A DNA stretch of 64,000 bases from assembly GCA_009668945.1 (NCBI GenBank), contig SBEH01000004.1:19830-83829 (forward strand), given 5' to 3'. Of the stretch, positions 59,540 to 64,000 are shown piece by piece. Made by a program: the position numbers and the translations under genes. This DNA comes from Actinomycetota bacterium. Its GTDB lineage: Bacteria > Actinomycetota > Coriobacteriia > Anaerosomatales > Anaerosomataceae. Under the pieces are notes generated by a model. The model made no database searches and was not told the origin of the DNA. It saw only the letters and a program-made list of their open reading frames with translations. How positions within the stretch are numbered: the first letter of the stretch is position 1; each line of letters opens with the position of its first letter.

Positions 59540-60415
59540 ATGCCGCACTCCCGGCTCGCGAGCCCTTCGGCCACGATCGCCGTGCTTGAGCGATACGGGC
59601 TGCGCACGCGCAAGGTGCTGGGCCAGCACTTCCTCGTCGACGACAACATCGTCGGCCGCATTCTCGGCCTCGCGCGGATCGAGCCGGGATCTCCCGTCCT
59701 GGAAGTCGGACCGGGCATCGGCACGCTCACCGATGCTCTCCTGTCCGCATCGGCGCATGTGGTGGCTGTGGAGTACGACGATCGCCTCCTCCCGGCCCTG
59801 GCGAACCTGACTGCCGCCGAAGGCTCTCTAACGCTCGTGCATGCTGATGCAGTGGTGGTGCCGGTCGCCGATCTCGTGACCCCGGCGGGTCCGCCACGGA
59901 TCATGGTCGCGAACCTTCCGTATGCGGTAGCGGCCACGGTCGTTCTGCGGTTCTTCGAGGAGCTGCCGAGTCTAGACAGCGCGGTCGTGATGGTACAGTC
60001 GGAGGTCGCGGACCGGATGACTGCCTCGCCCGGGACCAAGGCGTACGGGGCGTACACCGTCAAGCTCGGGCTGCATGCGAGCGTAGGCGGGCGGTTCGCC
60101 GTGCCTCGGTCGTGCTTTCTTCCGCCTCCGAGGGTGGACTCGGCGGTGATCAGACTCGACAGGCTTGACCGAACGATTCTCGAAGAGACGCTTGCCGCCG
60201 CATGCCGTGTCGCCGATGCGGCGTTCTCGCAGAGGCGCAAGACACTACGGAACTCGCTGGCCGCGGGTCTCGGAATCGCCGTTGGAGAGGTCGAAGCCAT
60301 GCTGTCCGGGTCGGGCATCGACCCGGGCCTGCGGGCGGAGCAGCTGACACTCGAACAATACGAGTTCTTGGGCTTTGACCTGCGAAATCTTGTCTCGGAG
60401 CGTTGTAATCCGTGA
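59540..60415 (+). CDS. rsmA: 16S rRNA adenine dimethyltransferase KsgA/RsmA
   Basis: This 291-residue enzyme shows the KsgA signatures LGQHFLVDDNIVGRI, VLEVGPGIGTLTDALL, NLPYAVAATVVLRF and FSQRRKTLRNSL. It dimethylates A1518 and A1519 of 16S rRNA. The Bacillus neighbour rnmV, normally just upstream, is absent. The gap to the yabE-like gene is only 12 bases. Confidence 0.96.
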   Translation: MPHSRLASPSATIAVLERYGLRTRKVLGQHFLVDDNIVGRILGLARIEPGSPVLEVGPGIGTLTDALLSASAHVVAVEYDDRLLPALANLTAAEGSLTLVHADAVVVPVADLVTPAGPPRIMVANLPYAVAATVVLRFFEELPSLDSAVVMVQSEVADRMTASPGTKAYGAYTVKLGLHASVGGRFAVPRSCFLPPPRVDSAVIRLDRLDRTILEETLAAACRVADAAFSQRRKTLRNSLAAGLGIAVGEVEAMLSGSGIDPGLRAEQLTLEQYEFLGFDLRNLVSERCNP

Positions 60416-60431
60416 TGGCGTTCTGTATACT
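60403..60431 (+). promoter_or_regulatory. sigma-A-type promoter of veg
   Basis: TTGTAA (60403-60408) and TATACT (60426-60431) are 17 bases apart, 25 bases upstream of the veg start. This is the best match to a vegetative promoter in the window. It overlaps the last codons of rsmA. Confidence 0.8.
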
Positions 60432-60455
60432 AACGTTCTTACGGAAGGATGAGGT

Positions 60456-60737
60456 ATGGATACGATGAACCAGGTTCAGGTAGTTGGCCGCATACGCTCG
60501 GACCTCGAATCTATGATGGGGTCGCGCATGAAGCTCAAGGCCAACATGGGCCGATCCAAGGTCCTGGAGCGCGAAGGCGTGCTCGAGCAGACCCACCCGA
60601 GCCTGTTCGTTCTGAAGATCGACGAGAAGCGCGGCCGAACCGCGCGGGTCTCGTACAGCTATGTGGACATCCTCACGGGTACGGTGGAGCTGACCCACTG
60701 CGAGACGGGCGAGTGCCTCTTCCCGTGGCTCAACTAG
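60456..60737 (+). CDS. veg: Veg protein
   Basis: This 93-residue protein has the Veg/DUF1021 pattern (VVGRIRSDLESMMGSRM, RGRTARVSYSYVDILTGTVE) and begins at ATG 60456 behind GGATGAGG. Veg in Bacillus influences biofilm matrix genes and lies between ksgA/yabG and ispE. The same order is kept here. Confidence 0.92.
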   Translation: MDTMNQVQVVGRIRSDLESMMGSRMKLKANMGRSKVLEREGVLEQTHPSLFVLKIDEKRGRTARVSYSYVDILTGTVELTHCETGECLFPWLN

Positions 60738-60764
60738 GTGACACGGCAGGGCCGATGCGTTCAT

Positions 60765-60792
60765 GCGCGCGGGGCAGGCAAGCCCCGCGCGC
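60765..60792 (+). terminator. hairpin between veg and ispE
   Basis: A perfect 11-bp stem (GCGCGCGGGGC with GCCCCGCGCGC) has a 6-base loop. There is no T-tract, so it may attenuate rather than fully stop transcription into ispE. Confidence 0.55.
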
Positions 60793-60812
60793 TGCGCTTC
60801 CGGGGGACTGAA

Positions 60813-61688
60813 GTGAGCGGACTCAGCATCTTCGCGCCGGCCAAGGTCAACCTGCATCTCGCCGTCGGCCCTGTCGCCCCTGACGGATACCATCCGGTCG
60901 AGACCGTGCTGCAGGCGCTCGCGCTCGGCGACCGCATCACCATCACCGAGGCCGAGTCACCGGTCTTCGGCTGCGATCCCAGCCTGGGTCTGGCGCCCGC
61001 GGAGAACCTCGCGTGGCGTGCGGCGGAAGCGATGTCCGATGCGTTCGGGCGGCCGCTGCGGGTAGAAGTCTCGGTGGACAAACGCGTGCCGCACGGCGCT
61101 GGCCTGGGTGGTGCAAGCTCCGACGCGGCCGCGGTGATCGTCGGACTGGCGGTGCTGTGGGGCGTCGGGGACGATGAGCGTCTCGCGGAAGTGGGAAGGT
61201 CGCTCGGATCTGACGTCCCCTTCTTCCTCACGGGAGGGGCCGCGCTGTATCGCGGTCGCGGCGACGTACTGGTCCGACCGGTGAGACCCCTGGATGCTGC
61301 TGTCGTGGTGGTGAAGCCGGAGGAACCGGTTCCGACCGCTGCGGCATACGCCGCGTTCGATTTGCGGCCCGTCGAGATGCCGGCCACTCCCGACCGGCTG
61401 CTCGCTGCCCTGGATTCCGGCGATGTGCCGGGGGTGGCGGGTTCGCTCTTCAACGCCATGACCGAGTCGTCGTCGGGGCTCGTTCCCGCGATTGCAGGCG
61501 CGCTCGCGCTGGTACGGGAGCATCCCGGCGTGCTCGGCGCTGCGATGGCAGGCAGCGGCTCGGCGGTCTTCGGCGTCTGCGACACCGACCGCGCCGCCGA
61601 GGAGTGCGCAGCCGCCGCGCGCCTGGCCGGCTTGTGGTCGGCTTCTACGCGGTGCCTCCCGGCGAAGTGCACGATCGAGCGCATCTGA
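60813..61688 (+). CDS. ispE: 4-diphosphocytidyl-2-C-methyl-D-erythritol kinase
   Basis: This encodes 291 residues from GTG 60813 with GGGGGACTGAA upstream; the frame opens at 60738 but runs across a hairpin. IspE motifs: FAPAKVNLHLAVG near residue 6, the GHMP ATP site VPHGAGLGGASSDAAA, and MAGSGSAVFGV. It performs the fourth step of the methylerythritol phosphate route to isoprenoids. Confidence 0.95.
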   Translation: MSGLSIFAPAKVNLHLAVGPVAPDGYHPVETVLQALALGDRITITEAESPVFGCDPSLGLAPAENLAWRAAEAMSDAFGRPLRVEVSVDKRVPHGAGLGGASSDAAAVIVGLAVLWGVGDDERLAEVGRSLGSDVPFFLTGGAALYRGRGDVLVRPVRPLDAAVVVVKPEEPVPTAAAYAAFDLRPVEMPATPDRLLAALDSGDVPGVAGSLFNAMTESSSGLVPAIAGALALVREHPGVLGAAMAGSGSAVFGVCDTDRAAEECAAAARLAGLWSASTRCLPAKCTIERI

Positions 61689-61766
61689 CCGCGCTGTTCG
61701 CGGCAGGGAAGCCCCGGCCTACGTCGAACTACGCGTGCAAGGGGCACTGCAGCTACGGGAGCCAAC

Positions 61767-62060
61767 ATGGACATCACAAAGGTCAGTCTTCGTCCTGTCG
61801 CGATGAACAAGGTCTGCGCGATAGCCAGCATCGTGATCGACGACGTATTCGTGATACACGACCTGCGGGTCGTCAACGGCGACAAGGGTCTGTTCGTCGC
61901 CATGCCGTCGCGGAAGCTGCCGAGTGGGGAATTCCGCGACATATGCCACCCGATCAACTCCGACGCCCGCCAGCAGATACAGGACGCGGTGCTCGCCGAG
62001 TTCGAGTCGGAAGGCGGCATCAGCGCGTTCGAAGCGGCTGCGGCGGCGCTGCCCGTGTAG
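61767..62060 (+). CDS. spoVG: SpoVG septation regulator
   Basis: This 97-residue protein starts MDITKVSLRPV, with the core VNGDKGLFVAMPSRKLPSGEF of SpoVG, a site-specific DNA- and RNA-binding protein that affects cell division and, in Bacillus, sporulation. ATG 61767 follows GGGAGCC. Bacillus purR and yabJ, usually between ispE and spoVG, are missing. Confidence 0.95.
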   Translation: MDITKVSLRPVAMNKVCAIASIVIDDVFVIHDLRVVNGDKGLFVAMPSRKLPSGEFRDICHPINSDARQQIQDAVLAEFESEGGISAFEAAAAALPV

Positions 62061-62181
62061 CGCCTCGACCCGTACGAATCGGAACCGTGACGGCGCCGAG
62101 CGCGGTCCCGGAACGAACCGCGCCCTGTGATACACTCTCTGCGCTCGACAAGCGTCACATCCAGGCGCTTTGCCGGGGCGT

Positions 62182-62256
62182 TGGGGCGTAGCCAAGCGGT
62201 AAGGCAGCGGACTTTGGATCCGCCATCCGTAGGTTCGAATCCTACCGCCCCAGCCA
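62182..62256 (+). tRNA. tRNA-Gln (anticodon TTG)
   Basis: Acceptor TGGGGCG/CGCCCCA, D-arm GCC/GGC, anticodon stem GCGGA/TCCGC with loop CTTTGGA, and T-arm GTAGG/CCTAC with TTCGAAT give a full cloverleaf, with an encoded CCA after the discriminator G. The anticodon is TTG. It lies between spoVG and glmU. Confidence 0.96.
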
Positions 62257-62301
62257 CCGCCATCCGACGGGAACCGCGTCCGCTGCGGCGAAGGGATTCC
62301 G

Positions 62302-63687
62302 ATGAGTGTGACCGCCCTGATCCTCGCCGCCGGCGAAGGCACGCGCATGAAGTCCGCGCTGCCCAAGGTCGCGCATCGCGTGCTCGGGAAGCCGATGGTG
62401 GAGCACGTGGTCTCTGCGGCCCGCGCCGCAGGGGCGGGACGGGTCGTTGTGGTCACCGGACACGGCGCTGAGGCGGTAGAGGCGCTCATGGCCGGCAGTG
62501 GTGTCGACTTCGTCCGCCAGGACGAACAGCACGGGACGGGTCACGCGGTCATGTGCGCGGAAGTGCTGCTGGGCGCTGCTGACGGCTCGCTCCTGGTGGT
62601 TGCCGGCGACTGTCCGCTCTTCACGCCGGAGACGCTGGCATCGCTTGTCGCCGAGCGCGATCGCACCGGTGCGGCGGCGGTCGTGCTGACTACCCGGGTG
62701 GATGAGCCGGCCGGCTACGGCCGTATCGTGCGTGACTCGCAGGGGGCGATAGCGGGGATCGTCGAGGATCGGGACCTTTCGCCGGAACAGCGTGCGATCA
62801 CGGAGATCAACACGAGCACCTACTGCTTCGACGCCGCGGTGCTCTTCGAGCATCTTCGCAAGCTCGAGAATGCCAACGCGCAGGGGGAGTACTACCTCAC
62901 CGACATCGTCGGCATCCTGAACGCGGAGGGACTTGCGGTCAGGACGGTCGAGGCGCAGGAGCCGCTGGAGACGCTCGGGGTGAACACGCGGGTGCAGCTA
63001 GCCGAGGCAAGCCGGATCCTGCAGCGTCGCATCAACGAGCGCCACATGCTCGCGGGCGTGACGATGACCGACCCGGACCTCGTATGGATCGGGCCGGACG
63101 TCGCCATAGGACGCGACGTCGTCATCGAGCCGATGACGACGCTGATGGGGGCTACGACGGTAGGCGACGGCTGCGTCCTCGGACCCGATACCCGCGTGAC
63201 GGACTCGACCGTCGGCTCCGGGTGCGTGGTCGACTCCTCCATCGTGAGCGGTGCCGTTCTCGCCGATCGCGTCCGGGTCGGACCTCGGGCCTACCTGCGT
63301 CCCGGCACGCAGATGGGCGAGGGCTCCAAGGCCGGGACTTGCGTCGAGATCAAAGACTCGAGGATCGGCGCGGCGACAAAGGTGCCGCATCTGTCCTACA
63401 TCGGCGACGCCGACATCGGAAGTGCCGTCAACATAGGAGCGGGTACGATAACCTGTAACTACGACGGCGAGCGGAAGCATCGTACGGTGGTCGGTGACGG
63501 AGCGTTCATCGGCTCGGACACGATGCTCGTGGCTCCGGTAGAGGTCGGCAGGGGTGCTGTGACCGGCGCCGGAAGCGTGATCGCACACGACGTGCCGGCC
63601 GATGCGCTCGCGGTCGAGCGCACCGAGCAGCGTACCGTCGAAGGGTGGGCCGCGCGAAGGCGCGAGACAGCGCAGGACGAGGGGTAA
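62302..63687 (+). CDS. glmU: bifunctional UDP-N-acetylglucosamine pyrophosphorylase / glucosamine-1-phosphate acetyltransferase
   Basis: This encodes 461 residues from ATG 62302 (GAAGGGATTCC upstream). The N-terminal pyrophosphorylase has LILAAGEGTRMKSALPK, the QHGTGHAVM stretch and GDCPLF; the C-terminal left-handed beta helix carries KAGTCVEIKDSRIG, HLSYIGDADIG and NIGAGTITCNYDG. It makes UDP-GlcNAc for the cell wall. In Bacillus glmU is followed by prs, as here. Confidence 0.97.
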   Translation: MSVTALILAAGEGTRMKSALPKVAHRVLGKPMVEHVVSAARAAGAGRVVVVTGHGAEAVEALMAGSGVDFVRQDEQHGTGHAVMCAEVLLGAADGSLLVVAGDCPLFTPETLASLVAERDRTGAAAVVLTTRVDEPAGYGRIVRDSQGAIAGIVEDRDLSPEQRAITEINTSTYCFDAAVLFEHLRKLENANAQGEYYLTDIVGILNAEGLAVRTVEAQEPLETLGVNTRVQLAEASRILQRRINERHMLAGVTMTDPDLVWIGPDVAIGRDVVIEPMTTLMGATTVGDGCVLGPDTRVTDSTVGSGCVVDSSIVSGAVLADRVRVGPRAYLRPGTQMGEGSKAGTCVEIKDSRIGAATKVPHLSYIGDADIGSAVNIGAGTITCNYDGERKHRTVVGDGAFIGSDTMLVAPVEVGRGAVTGAGSVIAHDVPADALAVERTEQRTVEGWAARRRETAQDEG

Positions 63688-63702
63688 GGAGCGGTCGGCA
63701 GC

Positions 63703-64000
63703 ATGATCTCCACACCGGGCAAGCGCATGATGGTGTTCGCGGGCACGCACAACCGTGAGCTGTCGGAGGACATCGCGAGGCATCTCGGCGTCGAGCTAGG
63801 CGAAATCAAGATCTCGAGGTTCGCGAACGGCGAGATCTACGTTCGGTACCTGGAGAGTGTCCGCGGCGCGGACATCTTCCTGGTCCAGTCCATGTGCGAG
63901 CCCGTGAATGCGGCGCTGATGGAGCTACTCATCATGATCGACGCGGCCAAGCGCGCAAGCGCGCGGTGCATCACTGCGGTCATACCGCACTACGGGTACG
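63703..64000 (+). CDS. prs: ribose-phosphate pyrophosphokinase (5' part)
   Basis: The gene runs off the right edge; 99 codons are visible. ATG 63703 follows AAGGAG. The protein opens with MVFAGTHNRELSEDIARHLG and continues RFANGEIYVRYLESVRGADI, FLVQSMCEPVN and ELLIMIDAAKRASA, then VIPHYGY, all typical of PRPP synthetase. It makes PRPP for nucleotide, His and Trp synthesis. Confidence 0.95.
   Translation, partial: MISTPGKRMMVFAGTHNRELSEDIARHLGVELGEIKISRFANGEIYVRYLESVRGADIFLVQSMCEPVNAALMELLIMIDAAKRASARCITAVIPHYGY

Noticed and set aside
1..64000. Mobile elements, integrases, attachment sites next to the tRNAs, CRISPR arrays
   Set aside because: No transposase, integrase, direct repeat of a tRNA end or spaced repeat array was seen. 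Both tRNA neighbourhoods contain ordinary genes.

Overview
The window is about 64 kb of high-GC bacterial chromosome with dense, mostly operonic genes and no phage, transposon, rRNA or CRISPR array. The mixture points to an anaerobic actinobacterium of the Coriobacteriia type (perhaps the deep-branching anaerobic lineages), which is an inference. A DUF2510 tail, typical of Actinobacteria, sits at 11740-12255. Yet the right end carries a gene order known from Bacillus and Clostridia (rsmI, an abrB-like gene on the opposite strand, metG, tatD, yabE-like, rsmA, veg, ispE, spoVG, glmU, prs). Redox genes are prominent: a 1025-residue multiheme cytochrome, a NapH/NapG-like ferredoxin fusion, three DUF362 proteins, a thioredoxin-reductase-like enzyme and a MenA/UbiA prenyltransferase.

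Layout. 1-2092: end of an ABC ATPase and its two-module permease. 2142-3590: small membrane protein and an RlpA-like coiled-coil protein. 3673-5617: GH13 glucosidase with a small unknown gene. 5663-8170: Tat-exported DUF362 protein and membrane polyferredoxin. 8341-9735: secreted protein with three RFYN/HFYT (DUF5648-type) repeats. 10024-13373: cNMP-binding protein, slipin, DUF2510 protein, PEBP lipoprotein, GYD protein. 13426-17753: MarR regulator plus heterodimeric ABC exporter with a tandem operator. 17945-22281: YqeY, lipoprotein, thioesterase, guanine deaminase, pseudo-receiver, DEAD helicase. 22502-26756: multiheme cytochrome operon with a membrane sensor-like protein that has no output domain. 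27087-32933: RlmKL, acylphosphatase, cold-shock protein, TipA-like MerR regulator with a textbook MerR promoter, PsuG and a LOG-family protein. 33026-41498: transglutaminase-like protein, MFS/TrxB pair, DUF362 ferredoxin, 5'-nucleotidase, PadR/RDD pair, amidohydrolase, single-domain receiver. 41563-41638: tRNA-Phe. 41711-44225: ABC-2 exporter operon. 44365-45586: two more secreted RFYN/HFYT proteins. 45756-50750: prenyltransferase, HD-GYP-like protein with Tyr in place of the catalytic His, HEAT-repeat partner, IrrE-like protein with an altered zinc motif. 50821-54898: ROK kinase, DUF362 ferredoxin, membrane protein, RsmI. 54912-64000: the Bacillus-like block ending in a truncated prs; tRNA-Gln lies between spoVG and glmU.

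The most unusual candidates are the multiheme cytochrome with many widened heme-type motifs (with its co-operonic sensor and small protein), the HD-GYP/HEAT pair that appear to share an N-terminal module, and the three-gene family of secreted RFYN/HFYT repeat proteins. Family names come from motif recognition only; no database search was possible. Start codons were chosen by eye from ribosome-binding sites.
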